A DNA stretch of 64,000 nucleotides from Naumovozyma dairenensis CBS 421. Taxonomy: Eukaryota > Ascomycota > Saccharomycetes > Saccharomycetales > Saccharomycetaceae. How positions within the stretch are numbered: the first letter of the stretch is position 1; the number at the start of each line of letters is the position of its first letter. The notes beneath the pieces are model-generated. The model did not search any database. It was given only the letters and a program-made list of their open reading frames with translations, and was not told where the DNA came from. The position numbers and the translations under genes were made by a program. The DNA lies in NCBI RefSeq assembly GCF_000227115.2, contig NC_016482.1, positions 434,001 to 498,000 of the forward strand, read 5' to 3'. This document shows, one piece after another, positions 30,125 to 41,427 of the stretch.

Positions 30125-31130
30125 GATATTGGACGAATTGGAAAATATGTCATTCGAGATACCTGATCCGAAAGTTTCATCACCAAGATCACAACCAGCT
30201 ACTAAACCCATTAAGTCATCAATTTCAAACTCTGACTCCCATATCGAAGAAATACCAAGGTTACCATCACCTTTACGAAACGTATATAACAAACTACCAT
30301 CTTTAGGAGGAACCATATTTCAACCTGCTGGAGGTAAAGATTTGTTCTCCTCACCGAATAATAATTATAATGATGATAATGAAGACAAGAAAACAGTAAG
30401 GTTTAGTCCACATGGCCATGAATACATAGCCGACCAAGATAACAGAAATGTAAATAAATTCGATTGGAATATAGATATAGATGAAACTAAAATAAATGCC
30501 TGGGAGTTTAGGAGGTTAATAAGGAAGAATTATATAAGAAGGATTCCTGAGACAGCAAATATTACGCCATGGAAGAAGCCGTCGAAGGATTTAATTCATT
30601 CAATTATGCAAATTTTAGAAATCGATACTAAAGTCGCAATGGATGATGTCTGGGAAAAATATAACTTAGAAGTTGATAATGTTACTTTCGGGAAAAGGAA
30701 AGAAATTAAAAAAATTCATAAGATGAAGGAGAAATTAATGGGTGATATATTGCAAAAAGTAAAGCAACGTTTGAGATTGTCAGCATTTCCAGTTCGATTA
30801 AATGGTGAGGATCTGGATAGCGAATATATCTTCGCAAAAAGGAAGTATATTAAGGAAAGATATAATACAGAGGCAGAGAGTCTGAAAAAATTTAAGTTGG
30901 AATTAAAGCAGGCTCAGAAATTGCTGTCAGAAAGGAAAGCGCTTATTGAAACAAAAAGACAAAATGAAGAACAAGAAAAGGAAGAGCAAAGAACAAGAAA
31001 CATAGAAGAGGAACGCAACAAGTTACATCCAATTTTGAGAGATATTGACGAGTATGAGCCAAAAAAGAGGAAAACAGACCAATATCGAAAGGATCTACTT
31101 GATTTGAACTTAGAATTGGATAAACCTTAG
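29685..31130 (+). CDS. OKP1: Kinetochore COMA-complex subunit Okp1
   Basis: Essential inner-kinetochore protein (CENP-Q homologue) of the COMA complex with Ame1, Ctf19 and Mcm21, which links centromeric Cse4 nucleosomes to the outer kinetochore. The 481-residue product is longer than the S. cerevisiae protein (406). The conserved core begins near residue 270: AWEFRRLIRKNY followed by WKKPSK, both recognisable in Okp1, then a long charged coiled coil to about residue 450. Residues 1-260 are disordered and include a poly-Asn run encoded by AAT repeats near 30086-30123. Its place between RNR4 and PBP1 is the S. cerevisiae order, which supports the assignment because the sequence is fast-evolving. 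Confidence 0.9.
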
Positions 31131-31683
31131 CATTTAATGTACAGAGTCACTTCCGTATGTACTACCATTCTTTATTTATTACGTCCTATCTAGTACCATC
31201 ATTAATAATATTCATACTAAAAAATACATCATCCTCAAAAACAATATCAATTTATTATACTCACTTTTTTTGATACATGTAGAACAAATAAATATGTGCC
31301 ATTTGAAACTCATGTCGTAGTCTCTTAAGAAAACTACACCTACATTGTTTGGTTTTTTCTTACCTGCGTTTCTTGTCCTGTTCAATTTCTTCCAATGAAA
31401 TTTTCTTTCGAAAAAAAATGCGTCGCGACGTTAATGAAAGTAAACAGAACCCTTTTAAACTTAAGGTTGAAAGGATTCCCTTCTGGAGAATGGAAAGCTT
31501 ATTTACAGTCCAGTCAAATACCTCTCAGTTGCATTGAAAGACCCTAACTACCTAGCCAGTTGAAGAGCCCTTGGTCCACCATATACTAGCATTTTTTTTC
31601 TTTACCATAGATAGAATCCGCACATTACCCATTACGTATCTTTGTCAATTTTCTCCATCTCATACCTTCCTTAATCAATAAAA
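31131..31683. other. OKP1-PBP1 spacer
   Basis: A 553-base spacer between two plus-strand genes. I see no gene and no distinctive motif. Confidence 0.5.
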
Positions 31684-33906
31684 ATGAAAGGAAACTTCAA
31701 TAACAAAAAATCAGAGCCTGGTGGAAAATCAACAGGATTCTTCGAAAATGGCGAGACCACTAAGAATTTCAATAATCGTTTTGATTATTTAATGACTAAT
31801 AGTGTAGGTTCCAATGTTTTCGTCACTGTATCATCTGGTATTACCTATGAAGGGTTATTAGTTTCTTGTAACCTAGAATCACAAGATGGCGTTGACGTCG
31901 TTTTGAAATTCCCCAAAGTTGTGAATTCTTCAAGTAAGGTAGACGGTGATATCGAAAAATTAAGCAATGCATTAGGCTCAACTTTGATTATTAATGGGAG
32001 CGATGTCGCAGAGTTAGAATTAAAGGATATTGATTTATCATTGGAGGAAAAGTCAGAACATTCCCAAACTCCATCAACAGATGGTAACAAAGCAAAAACT
32101 ACATCACCAACCGCTTCAGTACTTGCCGCTGGTAGTGGAGAATTTAAGACAGACGTCGATATTTCCTCACGTAAGGAATTCAAGCAACGTGAATTGGAAA
32201 GATGGACCCCAGACGAAGGATCTGCACATTTTGCGCACAATGCTCAAACATTAGAAGAAGCCTCTAGTACATGGGATCAATTTGCTGTCAATGAAGCTAA
32301 GTTTGGTGTTACAAACACTTTTGATGAGCATTTCTATACTACTAAAATTAACAAGAATGATCCTCAATATAGGCAAAGATTGAAGGAAGCGGAAAGAATT
32401 GCAAAGGAAATCGAATCCCAAGGTGCTCAAGGTAATATCCATCTAGCTGAAGATAGAGGTATCATCATCGATGATTCAGGCATGGATGAAGAAGATCTTT
32501 ATTCAGGTGTTGACAGAAGAGGTGATGAACTACTGGCATCTTTAAAATCTAATGCTAAACCGATTACCTCCAAGGTTAATAAATATGTTCCTCCAACTTT
32601 AAGAAACCAACCTCATCATATGGATCCGGCCATTATTTCTTCTACCACTTCTACTTCGAAGCAAATGGGTAACACCTCAAATGACGTAAAGGAGACTGTC
32701 GTACTACCACCAACTAACCAAGAAAAGGTCGCTAAGAAGGAGAAATCGAAACATAGAGAAGGCTCAAAATCAAAAATTAGTTCCAAGGAGGCTCAAATTG
32801 AAGAACTAAAGAAATTTTCAGAGAAATTTAAAGTTCCATATGATGTTCCAACTGACATGAAGGATATATTTAAGAAACAAGCATCAGTTACTACACCATC
32901 CGGGTTGAAGACTGATCCATCATTACCACCTAAACCTAGTATGAGTACCAAAGCAAATACTCCACCCGTTTCCAAATCTGACTCTAAGAGGAACGTTGGG
33001 TCTTCAACTCATGAGAACCAATCTGGGGCTAAAGGAGCCACTCATTCAAGAAAACGTACTCCTGGTTCATTCTTTGGTTCTAAGAAACCTACTGTCTCCA
33101 GTGCTATCAAGAAAGATTTATTTAGACGTAGCTTTAACATGTTTATTAAAGCCAAAGAAAATTATGATGAAAAAATGAAAGAGAAGGAAGAACAAGAGTC
33201 AACCGTGGACACCACTAAGAAAACCAAAGAGGATAAAGTTATGGAACCATTCTTCATTGAGAAACCATATTTCACCGCACCAACTTGGCCAAATACAATT
33301 GAAAAATCATACAAAGATTTATTCCCAGATCAAAAGACTTTGATGCAAAAAGCTCAAGTGAAAATGCAACAACGTGCTCAAATGAATCAAATGCCAATGG
33401 CCTCGAACATGAATCCACATCTTGGTGTTGGAATGGGGGCAGGTATGATGCGTTTCCAAATGGGGGGTCCCGCACCAACATCACCAATGATGAATGCTGC
33501 TGGATTCCCAGGAATGTATATGCCTTTCCAACCACAACCTCCAATGTTTTATCCACCAATGGGAGCACCAATGATGTTACCTACTGGTGACATGGAAGGT
33601 GCGGAATTGAATGGTCCACCATCTCAACCTGTTTCTCCTCGTATCCCACCTGCATATATGGCCGCTGCTGGAGGGGCACCTCAAACTTCCCCAATGGGTG
33701 CCTTTGGATATCCAGGGGCGGCAATGCCGTTTCAACCGATGATGGGTGCTTCAAATGGTGTTGTGGGTGGTGGTATGCCAAGACAATATAACCAACATGG
33801 TGGTAATGGCGGTCATCATGGCCGCCATAACAATTATAATAGCCATGGGGGTAATCATCATCATAACCCCCATCACAACAATAATAGAACGAATAACAAT
33901 AATTAA
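31684..33906 (+). CDS. PBP1: Pab1-binding protein Pbp1 (ataxin-2 family)
   Basis: Ataxin-2 homologue that binds poly(A)-binding protein, promotes polyadenylation and stress-granule assembly, and restrains TORC1 during respiratory growth. The 740-residue protein (S. cerevisiae 722) has an N-terminal LSm fold at about 35-110 (NRFDYLMTNSVGSNVFVTVS), the LsmAD domain at about 190-260 (NEAKFGVTNTFDEHFYTTKI), a Ser/Thr/Lys-rich linker, and a Met/Pro/Gly-rich low-complexity C-terminus from about 560 ending in a His/Asn/Gly tail. The methionine-rich region corresponds to the phase-separating redox-sensing segment described for yeast Pbp1. The start ATG is preceded by AAAA. Confidence 0.95.
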   Translation: MKGNFNNKKSEPGGKSTGFFENGETTKNFNNRFDYLMTNSVGSNVFVTVSSGITYEGLLVSCNLESQDGVDVVLKFPKVVNSSSKVDGDIEKLSNALGSTLIINGSDVAELELKDIDLSLEEKSEHSQTPSTDGNKAKTTSPTASVLAAGSGEFKTDVDISSRKEFKQRELERWTPDEGSAHFAHNAQTLEEASSTWDQFAVNEAKFGVTNTFDEHFYTTKINKNDPQYRQRLKEAERIAKEIESQGAQGNIHLAEDRGIIIDDSGMDEEDLYSGVDRRGDELLASLKSNAKPITSKVNKYVPPTLRNQPHHMDPAIISSTTSTSKQMGNTSNDVKETVVLPPTNQEKVAKKEKSKHREGSKSKISSKEAQIEELKKFSEKFKVPYDVPTDMKDIFKKQASVTTPSGLKTDPSLPPKPSMSTKANTPPVSKSDSKRNVGSSTHENQSGAKGATHSRKRTPGSFFGSKKPTVSSAIKKDLFRRSFNMFIKAKENYDEKMKEKEEQESTVDTTKKTKEDKVMEPFFIEKPYFTAPTWPNTIEKSYKDLFPDQKTLMQKAQVKMQQRAQMNQMPMASNMNPHLGVGMGAGMMRFQMGGPAPTSPMMNAAGFPGMYMPFQPQPPMFYPPMGAPMMLPTGDMEGAELNGPPSQPVSPRIPPAYMAAAGGAPQTSPMGAFGYPGAAMPFQPMMGASNGVVGGGMPRQYNQHGGNGGHHGRHNNYNSHGGNHHHNPHHNNNRTNNNN

Positions 33907-34575
33907 GAAACAACACGAAGAGGGGAGCCGGTTTTAGGAGAAAAACGCAGTACGATTCATCCATATTGAAGAATATGTCTTTGTTATGTTCTGTCACACA
34001 GTTAGTTTTTTCTCTGTTTTTTTTAAAGGGATAATCTATTATCTTTTAGTATAATTTATATACTCCTATATATTTATTTATTTATTAATTTATTTTTTCA
34101 CCTTTATGATATACTTCTGTGTAGCATCTACTTAACTTAATATTCGTTGGTTTCAAAAGATGAAGGGACCCATGGAATTAGATGGCTTTTTCAATTAGTG
34201 ACACACGCTGTCAGTCTGACACCTCTAAATTTCTTCGACGCGGTTCCTTCTCGCTTTTTTTGATGGAAATGATCGGAGGCTGTCGTATAAGAAACATATA
34301 TGGAAGACTTGATGAAGTAAAAATCATACGTCAATACTCTGAACAATTCCGATACGATACGACCTTTTTCGGGATGCTGTCGAAAAGTTCAATGCCCAAT
34401 CGTTTATATTTTTTGCCTTATCACAAGTAGGATTTGATATTATATTTCTTGTTTCTTTTGACAGTTGCTTCAAAAAAATGGTAACTAGCGAACATTTTTC
34501 TTTGTTACGGCTTGAAGTTTAGCTACGCAAAGTGTGGCTCAATCCAAGACAACTAAAAGGAAGGCCGAGTAAGCA
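33907..34575. other. PBP1-ATF2 spacer
   Basis: A 669-base spacer. TCGTATA, the Upc2/Ecm22 core, occurs at 34283-34289, about 290 bases before ATF2. An 82-codon frame at 34182-34430 has no features I recognise. Confidence 0.45.
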
Positions 34576-36192
34576 ATGACAGCTACTGCAGTTGAGATTG
34601 TACCAGTGCTTTTAGAGGAAAGCTTACCAGTCGAAGTTTCAACTAAATTGATTGAAAGAGGCCATGCAAGACGTATGGGTCATTTAGAAAATTATTTTGC
34701 CCTATTACAAAGACAAGAGTTATATACCAATTTCCAGATCTATGGTGAGTTCAATGAACCGGTTTCAGACTCTCAGTTGAGAGAAAGTTTAAGAGAAATA
34801 CTATTCAAGCATCCTATTCTTGCTCATACTATTATTCCAAAGGATCAACCAGATTTCAGAAAATGGTACCAAAGTGAAAAGTATTTAAATACTCCATATC
34901 CCCTTCATGATTTCATTAGAATTTTACCTGAGTTGAAATTGTCTGATATCTTAATCAATAAACAACAAGAAGAATATAGTGATATATTACCAGGTATCTT
35001 AAATGAATTTGAATCTGAGAAGAAGATCACAAGTTCACTCTTATCCCGAGCTAGTTGTTTACGTGTCCCAATATATGACCCTAAGAGACCTAATTGGAGA
35101 CTATTAAGATTATCACCTAGACAATTCATCTATGTTAGTAATCATTGTTGTTCCGATGCTATAAGTGGAGTAAATCTATTCCAAGATATTGCTGAACATC
35201 TTTCTTCCTCCTCCACTTCCTCTTCTTTTCCGCGAGAAGACGATAAGAATGATAATAACACTATTTTCAATTATAATTCAGATTGGAAATTTTTCAATAA
35301 ATTGTATGATCCAATCACTGATAAAATCGAATATAGACCAAAAGTAAAGGCATTACCTAAATTTGCATGTTCCATTTTTGTTAAGAGTTATTTAAGTTAT
35401 TTCAATTGGAATGGGTTACCAACGATGAGAGTAGATCAACCGTTACCATTACTTCATAAACAATTTCAATTCCAACTATTAGAATTTACTAATGAGGAAT
35501 TGAATACCATCAGAGATAAAATTAAGACGATGGGATGTACTTTCACTCCATTTTTACAAGCTTGTTGGTTCATCGCCATGTATAAGTGTGGTAAAGTTTT
35601 CAATTTGAAATCTTGGAAAGAATGGGCCATTGATATTGCTGTTCCAAGTAGTTCTAGACGGTTTTTAATTGAGGAAGATGATAATTCTTTGAAGGAAATG
35701 TATAAATATGGATCTAATGTTGGTGGATTCCATTATAGTTATTTGATTTCTTCGTTTAATATTGATCGTTCTGAAAATGATAAATTTTTCGAATTAGTTC
35801 AATATTATCAGGACGGATATAGTAAATCATATGAAAATGGAGATCATTTGATTGGGTTGGGTATTATGATGATGGATGGGATTGTTCAAAGGAAAAATAT
35901 TGACAAAATGATTAAAGATGATTATTTAAACCAAACGCGTGCTGGCGTGTTATTTAGTAATGCAGGTTTTTTTCCACAAGATGAATCAAAGAAGTACCAT
36001 GTTACTGATTTAGTCTTTAATCAAGCTCAAGGTTCTATGAAATTTTCGTTTGGGTTAAATATTGCTTCTACGAATGTTAATGGGTTAAAAATATCTGTTA
36101 ATGTGGCTGAAGGTACATTTGATGAAACGGCTGACTTCGCTCATTTATGTAATGAATTCAAGGCTAACATAGTCTCCTTTGGTGGTCTATGA
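34576..36192 (+). CDS. ATF2: Alcohol O-acetyltransferase, Atf1/Atf2 family
   Basis: Transfers acetyl groups from acetyl-CoA to fusel alcohols, giving acetate esters, and in S. cerevisiae Atf2 also acetylates steroids for export. The 538-residue product matches the family length (Atf2 535). The HXXXD acyltransferase motif is H190-C-C-S-D194, with His190 the expected catalytic base. The N-terminal RRMGHLENYFALLQR segment is typical of the family. The position between PBP1 and ERG1 is that of ATF2 (YGR177C). A Ser-rich insert with an Asp/Asn run lies at about 210-235. Confidence 0.93.
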   Translation: MTATAVEIVPVLLEESLPVEVSTKLIERGHARRMGHLENYFALLQRQELYTNFQIYGEFNEPVSDSQLRESLREILFKHPILAHTIIPKDQPDFRKWYQSEKYLNTPYPLHDFIRILPELKLSDILINKQQEEYSDILPGILNEFESEKKITSSLLSRASCLRVPIYDPKRPNWRLLRLSPRQFIYVSNHCCSDAISGVNLFQDIAEHLSSSSTSSSFPREDDKNDNNTIFNYNSDWKFFNKLYDPITDKIEYRPKVKALPKFACSIFVKSYLSYFNWNGLPTMRVDQPLPLLHKQFQFQLLEFTNEELNTIRDKIKTMGCTFTPFLQACWFIAMYKCGKVFNLKSWKEWAIDIAVPSSSRRFLIEEDDNSLKEMYKYGSNVGGFHYSYLISSFNIDRSENDKFFELVQYYQDGYSKSYENGDHLIGLGIMMMDGIVQRKNIDKMIKDDYLNQTRAGVLFSNAGFFPQDESKKYHVTDLVFNQAQGSMKFSFGLNIASTNVNGLKISVNVAEGTFDETADFAHLCNEFKANIVSFGGL

Positions 36193-37240
36193 GAAAACTT
36201 GTAATATATAATTATGAAATTTGTTATGATTAACGATCGAGTACTTAATGACCACGGTATGTAACAAAAGACCTGTAAATCTTTAGACCGAAATTTCGTT
36301 CATATACGAACTTCTTATATAGTATGAGATGTGGCTGATACGTCCGCATGCAAACGTTATAAAGAAATAGCAAGATGAGAGGCCATTGAGTGAACGTATA
36401 CGTATAGGAGTATTTGGATGGGCATATGGTATGAAAATGCCTATTTTTTTACTCCTTTCAAAAAATTTACTGACACGTTTATTTCTTATGACCTGTCGTC
36501 CCTGGTGTTTCGTGCTCGCGAACGAGAAAGAGATTTACCGGCTTCGTTCAGCCCTCGAGAATTTCTGAAAAGTACTAGAATGTGAAATTGCGGGCAGTTG
36601 GCGTCCCGGATTTAAATCATGGCAGCTCATTGCGTCTGGTGTGAGACTCTGCCTACGATTTTGGGCAAAAGACTCGTTCTTGGCAGACAGTTTCTGAGGG
36701 GAGGGGGGACAGAGGCGGTGTCGATATCCCCGGAAGGAAATTTCCATAGAGCTGAAAAGAGAGGGACCAGTTTCTCAATACGTAACAATCAAACGTTAAA
36801 GGTGAAGAATCAGGCAGCGAACAGAGAGACACTCGAAGGATTGGCTGTCAATGATAATATCACATCGTTATTAAGTCCCGCAACGTAAAGTAGAGTGAAA
36901 AATTTCCAGACAAGAGATGTCGTTTGGAACACTGCATCTCTGCGTATGTCCACGTTCCTAACGTGAGATTAGACAATAGCCTTCCTGCTCGTTCTTCCCA
37001 TTCCGATATCACACTATATAATAGAAAAGCTTATCTTATATTTCTCGAAGCTCTATTCAAAAACTACTGAACAATAGAAAGCTATCCTAATATATAAGTT
37101 CTCTCTTGCGCGTATTATCAGCATCAGTATCTTCCTTCATTACGGATTGGACTAAACTGCAAGAACTGGTATAAATCTCATACCAAGTAATATACAAAAC
37201 ACAACACAACACAACATAACACAACACAAGCAAAACAAAA
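36193..37240. promoter_or_regulatory. ERG1 upstream region
   Basis: A 1.05-kb spacer. It carries TATACGA (reverse of the Upc2 core TCGTATA) at 36303-36309 and CACAA/ACAAC repeats at about 37196-37229 directly before ERG1. Frames at 36535-36888 are unsupported. Confidence 0.45.
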
Positions 37241-38719
37241 ATGGTGGATCCAACTTTAATTGACGCTGATAACTCAATCACTTACGATGCTCTTGTCGTA
37301 GGGGCTGGTGTCATTGGACCATGTGTTGCTACCGCGTTAGCAAGAAAGGGTAAGAAAGTTTTGATCGTGGAAAGAGATTGGGCCATGCCTGATAGAATTG
37401 TTGGTGAATTAATGCAACCAGGTGGTGTAAGAGCTTTAAGAAGTCTTGGTATGATTCAATCGATAAATAATATAGATGCATACCCTGTAACTGGTTATAC
37501 TGTCATTTTCAATGGTGAAAAAGTTGATATCCCATATCCTTATAAAGCTGATGTGAAACCTGTGGAAAAATTACCTGATTTAGTCAAAGATGGTAACGAT
37601 AAAGTCTTGGAAGATAAGACTATTCATATCAAAGATTATGAAGAAGGTGAAAGAGAAAGAGGTGTTGCATTCGTTCATGGAAGATTTTTAAATAATTTAA
37701 GAAATATTACTGCTCAAGAGAAAAACGTTACACGTTTACAAGGTGATGTTATTGAAATCCTGAAAAATGAAGCTAAAGAAGTGATTGGTGCTAAAGTAAA
37801 TATCGATGGTCGTGGTAAAGTCGATTTTAAAGCCCATTTGACTTTTGTTTGTGATGGTATTTTCTCCCATTTTAGAAGAGAATTGAGTCCAGAACACGTG
37901 CCAACTGTTGGATCTTCATTCGTGGGTATGTCATTATTTGATGCAAAGACACCTGTCCCAATGCATGGTCATGTTATTTTAGGTACAAAACATATGCCAA
38001 TTTTAGTTTATCAAATTAGTCCAGAAGAGACAAGAATTTTATGTGCTTATAATTCTCCAAAATTACCAGGCGATATTAAGACTTGGATGGCTAACAACGT
38101 ACAAGCTTATATTCCAGAGTCATTGCGTCCATCTTTTGATAAAGCTTTAGCACAAGGTAAATTCAGATCAATGCCAAATTCCTACCTATCTGCCAGACAA
38201 AATAATGTTACAGGTCTTTGTGTCATTGGTGATGCATTAAACATGAGACACCCATTAGGTGGTGGTGGTATGACTGTTGGTTTGAATGATGTCGTATTAT
38301 TAGTAGAAAAAATTGGTGATATGGATTTCAGTCAACGTGAAAAGATTTTAGATGAATTGTTAGATTATCATTTCCAAAGAAAGAGTTATGATTCTGTTAT
38401 TAACGTCTTATCTATTGCTTTATATTCATTGTTTGCTGCTGACAATAATAATTTAAGAGATTTACAAAGAGGTTGTTTCAAATATTTCCAAAGAGGTGGT
38501 GACTGTGTTAAATTACCAGTCGAATTTTTAGCTGGTCTAATGCCAAATCCATTCTTATTAACAAGAGTGTTTTTTGCTGTGGTATTTTACACAATTTATT
38601 TGAAATTTGAAGAACGTGGCTTCTTAGGGTTGCCATTTGCTTTATTAGAAGGTATCATGATTTTATTGACCGCTATCAAAGTTTTCACTCCATATTTGTT
38701 AGGTGAATTGATAGGTTAA
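37241..38719 (+). CDS. ERG1: Squalene epoxidase
   Basis: FAD-dependent squalene monooxygenase, the oxygen-requiring step that converts squalene to 2,3-oxidosqualene in ergosterol synthesis, and the target of allylamines. The 492-residue protein (S. cerevisiae 496) has the Rossmann FAD motif GAGVIG at residues 21-26 followed by VLIVERDWAMPDRIVGE. The second FAD contact is CVIGDALNMRHPLGGGGMTV near residue 330. Hydrophobic helices at the C-terminus (about 440-490) provide the ER and lipid-droplet anchor. The start ATG is in an AAAATGG context. ATF2 directly upstream and ERG1 share the S. cerevisiae order. Confidence 0.98.
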   Translation: MVDPTLIDADNSITYDALVVGAGVIGPCVATALARKGKKVLIVERDWAMPDRIVGELMQPGGVRALRSLGMIQSINNIDAYPVTGYTVIFNGEKVDIPYPYKADVKPVEKLPDLVKDGNDKVLEDKTIHIKDYEEGERERGVAFVHGRFLNNLRNITAQEKNVTRLQGDVIEILKNEAKEVIGAKVNIDGRGKVDFKAHLTFVCDGIFSHFRRELSPEHVPTVGSSFVGMSLFDAKTPVPMHGHVILGTKHMPILVYQISPEETRILCAYNSPKLPGDIKTWMANNVQAYIPESLRPSFDKALAQGKFRSMPNSYLSARQNNVTGLCVIGDALNMRHPLGGGGMTVGLNDVVLLVEKIGDMDFSQREKILDELLDYHFQRKSYDSVINVLSIALYSLFAADNNNLRDLQRGCFKYFQRGGDCVKLPVEFLAGLMPNPFLLTRVFFAVVFYTIYLKFEERGFLGLPFALLEGIMILLTAIKVFTPYLLGELIG

Positions 38720-39174
38720 TTAAAGTATTGGAGCAAAATCAAGCTGCCTATACAGAAAAGCTAAACATAAAAGACACAGATGTTCGCACCTAGGAAAAAA
38801 AACATTGAGATATCCATTCTCTTTCTTTAAAAGTTCATTTATTTTAATCATTCACTTATTTATTTATTATTTTATTCAGCACATTTAAAGATCAATTATA
38901 TACGTATCACTATCCATTTATGATACATACTACTGTTCCTTCTGTAAACTCTTTGATAATCTCAGTATGGAACTTCTATGTAGTATTAAGCTAGAACCCT
39001 ATTTTGGCAACCACGCGTCCGGCTAAAATACACTATATAGTCCGGCTATAAGGGGAAAGATAATATTACAGGCTAATCTAGGGAAATACAGCAGAAGCTC
39101 AAGTCATAGAGACTAACCATCTATATATAAGTAAGGCAAGAAAAATTAGTTTTGCAAAGAAAAGTGATATCAAA
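38720..39174. other. ERG1-CBP4 spacer
   Basis: A 455-base spacer between plus-strand genes. I see no gene. An ACGCGT hexamer (MCB type) sits near 39013 but has no obvious link to CBP4. Confidence 0.45.
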
Positions 39175-39615
39175 ATGGAAAGGCCACTTTGGGTACGTTG
39201 GCTAAAAGTATACGCAGTGGGAGGTGTAATCATCGGAACCGGATTATTGCTATTCAAATATACAACACCCTCTGATCAACAATTAATCGATTCCCTCTCT
39301 CCACAACTTCGATTACAATATGAACAGGAGAAGAAATTACGTCAAGCTGAACAACAGGAATTGATGAAAGTCGTCCAAAAGACTGCGGCTAGCAATGATC
39401 CTATTTGGAAGACTGGGCCCATCCAATCACCATGGGAAACGAAGACAAGTTCATTGAGTATTGACGACAAATTTCAGAAGGCTAATGCAGAAGAAGCCCA
39501 AAGGAATGAGTTGGCTAGGATTAAGAAAGAATTAAATGATCTGCAAGTGCAAAGTCAAATGAAAACCAAAGAAATTGTCGATGAAAAAACTAAAAATTGG
39601 TGGAAATTCTGGTAA
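39175..39615 (+). CDS. CBP4: Cytochrome bc1 assembly factor Cbp4
   Basis: Mitochondrial inner-membrane chaperone that stabilises newly made cytochrome b with the Cbp3-Cbp6 complex. The 146-residue product (S. cerevisiae 170) starts [17 protein letters not shown], with one membrane span at about residues 12-30. The signature [18 protein letters not shown] and the [15 protein letters not shown] stretch are conserved. The rest is a charged coiled coil ending in WWKFW. It is the next gene after ERG1, as in S. cerevisiae. No Puf3-type motif is seen in its 3' region, unlike several other mitochondrial genes here. Confidence 0.94.
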   Translation: MERPLWVRWLKVYAVGGVIIGTGLLLFKYTTPSDQQLIDSLSPQLRLQYEQEKKLRQAEQQELMKVVQKTAASNDPIWKTGPIQSPWETKTSSLSIDDKFQKANAEEAQRNELARIKKELNDLQVQSQMKTKEIVDEKTKNWWKFW

Positions 39616-39799
39616 AGTTAAGAAAGTATTCATAGCCTTATGAAACTCCTGGAATAATTGAGATTAAATATTCATATATAACCGTAAATAGTTCACTTCA
39701 TATATCATACTCATTTGAGAACAGTGTTCTTTTAGAACAAAACAACAACAACATTTCATCACTCTTGTTGGACGTGGTTCATAAAGAGTAAAAAAAGAT

Positions 39800-39870
39800 T
39801 GCGCAAGCCGGGAATCGAACCCGGGGCCCAACGATGGCAACGTTGGATTTTACCACTAAACCACCTGCGC
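39800..39870 (-). tRNA. tRNA-Gly, anticodon GCC
   Basis: A 71-base minus-strand tRNA without intron. Box A is TGGTTTAGTGGT and box B GGTTCGATTCC. The anticodon GCC reads 39838-39836 on the minus strand. The sequence is nearly the S. cerevisiae tRNA-Gly(GCC). The acceptor stem GCGCAGG/CTTGCGC contains one G-U pair where S. cerevisiae has A-U. A run of T (39796-39790, read on the minus strand) follows and should end RNA polymerase III transcription. Confidence 0.97.
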
Positions 39871-40317
39871 TTATTTCTTGTGTTTTGTAGTAAAGTCGTT
39901 AATATAGTGTCATGGAAGAAAAAGGCAGTCATATAAATAAATATCTATGACTAGATGACACGATGACAAGATTACAAGAGTAAATCTCTGCTGTACGTAA
40001 AATGAATTTCTCGGACAGTTGTTGATAAATTGGATACAACCATTTTACTCAATACAGCACTTGGAGAGGTTAAAACAATGACAAGTGATACCGACCAAGT
40101 TTGTGCCTGAGAAAAAGTCACAGGGTTAGAGATCATTTTACACTAGAACAATCTCTGAATTCACCTTGTAGAACGGCCCGTATTTGTACATAAATATCTT
40201 TAGAACACCTAAAAGCAATTTGTACTGAACATTGATTCATGTATGTTGACGATAATTAATTTAATATAATGTATGCTACATGGTAAAAATAAGGATACAT
40301 GAATCTCTTTCCTTCCA
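39871..40317. other. tRNA-Gly upstream and RBG2 3' region
   Basis: A 447-base spacer. No Ty element or LTR typical of tRNA upstream regions can be recognised. No gene is seen. Confidence 0.5.
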
Positions 40318-41427
40318 TTATTTTGTGAATAGAGTCACAACATCTTCATCATCTATCTTGTGATTTAGCCCACATTTTTGAGGAGAGTGCTTGGCTGATG
40401 ACCCCCATACAAGGGCATATTTGAATTTTTCTTTAAAATCTCTATGAATGCTATGACATAAGTCACCGATGGTAGAATTTGTTCTTACCACTAATGGATC
40501 ATCAAATTTTGGCCTTACACCGCGCTTCTTTGTGTATACACGACTTAGATTCAATTGGTACCAAATCTCCTCGACAACATCTTGTATACCAAGTTCCATT
40601 TCACATGACATGACGACGGTGTTTGGTTCTCTTGCCAATTTATCCACTTCTTCTAAAGAAACAGCATCAATCTTATTATATACATATAGACATTTCACAT
40701 AATTTCTATGTTGGTCATTCAATATATCAATGAAGTCATCAATGGTACATTGATCATCTCTAACGAGGACATCTGCATTATGGATACGATAATCCTTTAA
40801 GATCATTTTAATCCCATCTTCTGTTAAATATTTTTTTGGAGGAGCTGTGAAAGTGACCTTAACACCACCAGTTTCCTTTTTCTTAAAATAAATATTTGGT
40901 TTTTCTTTATTTAATCTAATCCCTACAGCTTCTAATTCCTTTTCTAATGATTCTCTTTGATGTTCACTTTTCGTTGCATCGAGGACCATTAACACAAGAT
41001 CTGCAGTTCTTGCTGTGGCAACAACTTGTCTCCCACGACCTTTACCTTGAGACGCACCATAAATGATACCAGGCAAATCAACAATTTGAATCTCGGCACC
41101 TTGATATTTCAACACACCGGGGACAGATGTCAATGTAGTGAAAGCATAATGGGCAATTTCGGATTTAGTAGAAGTGATTTGTCCCAATAATGAAGATTTA
41201 CCAACGGATGGATACCCGATCAGGACGACACGAGCATCACCAGATTTAGCGACTTCAAACCCTGATCCACCACCGCCCCCTGCAGCGCCAGCTTCGTCTG
41301 TTAATAATTGTTGTCTGTAACGAGCCAATTTACCCTTTAAGAGACCCAAATGATGTTCAGTGGCCTTGTTCTTTTGGGTACGGGCCATTTCTTCTTCGAT
41401 GGCTTTGATCTTTTCAATGACACCCAT
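40318..41427 (-). CDS. RBG2: DRG-family GTPase Rbg2
   Basis: Translation-associated GTPase of the OBG/DRG group that partners Gir2 and Gcn1 and helps stalled ribosomes. The 369-residue product equals the family length (368). The P-loop is GYPSVGKSS at 71-79, the G3 motif DLPG at 117-120, and the G4 motif NKID near 252. A helical N-terminus with a short Gly-rich linker (about 46-55) precedes the G domain, and a TGS domain closes the protein. It diverges from YIP1 across 423 bases. Confidence 0.96.
   Translation of the reverse strand: MGVIEKIKAIEEEMARTQKNKATEHHLGLLKGKLARYRQQLLTDEAGAAGGGGGSGFEVAKSGDARVVLIGYPSVGKSSLLGQITSTKSEIAHYAFTTLTSVPGVLKYQGAEIQIVDLPGIIYGASQGKGRGRQVVATARTADLVLMVLDATKSEHQRESLEKELEAVGIRLNKEKPNIYFKKKETGGVKVTFTAPPKKYLTEDGIKMILKDYRIHNADVLVRDDQCTIDDFIDILNDQHRNYVKCLYVYNKIDAVSLEEVDKLAREPNTVVMSCEMELGIQDVVEEIWYQLNLSRVYTKKRGVRPKFDDPLVVRTNSTIGDLCHSIHRDFKEKFKYALVWGSSAKHSPQKCGLNHKIDDEDVVTLFTK

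Noticed and set aside
34182..34430. 82-codon frame upstream of ATF2
   Set aside because: No homology recognised and it occupies the likely ATF2 promoter.
36535..36888. Overlapping frames on both strands upstream of ERG1
   Set aside because: No domain features; they probably reflect a locally more G-rich segment.
40185..40192. TGTACATA as a Puf3 motif for CBP4
   Set aside because: It is about 570 bases past the CBP4 stop and beyond the tRNA gene, so it is unlikely to be in the CBP4 transcript.
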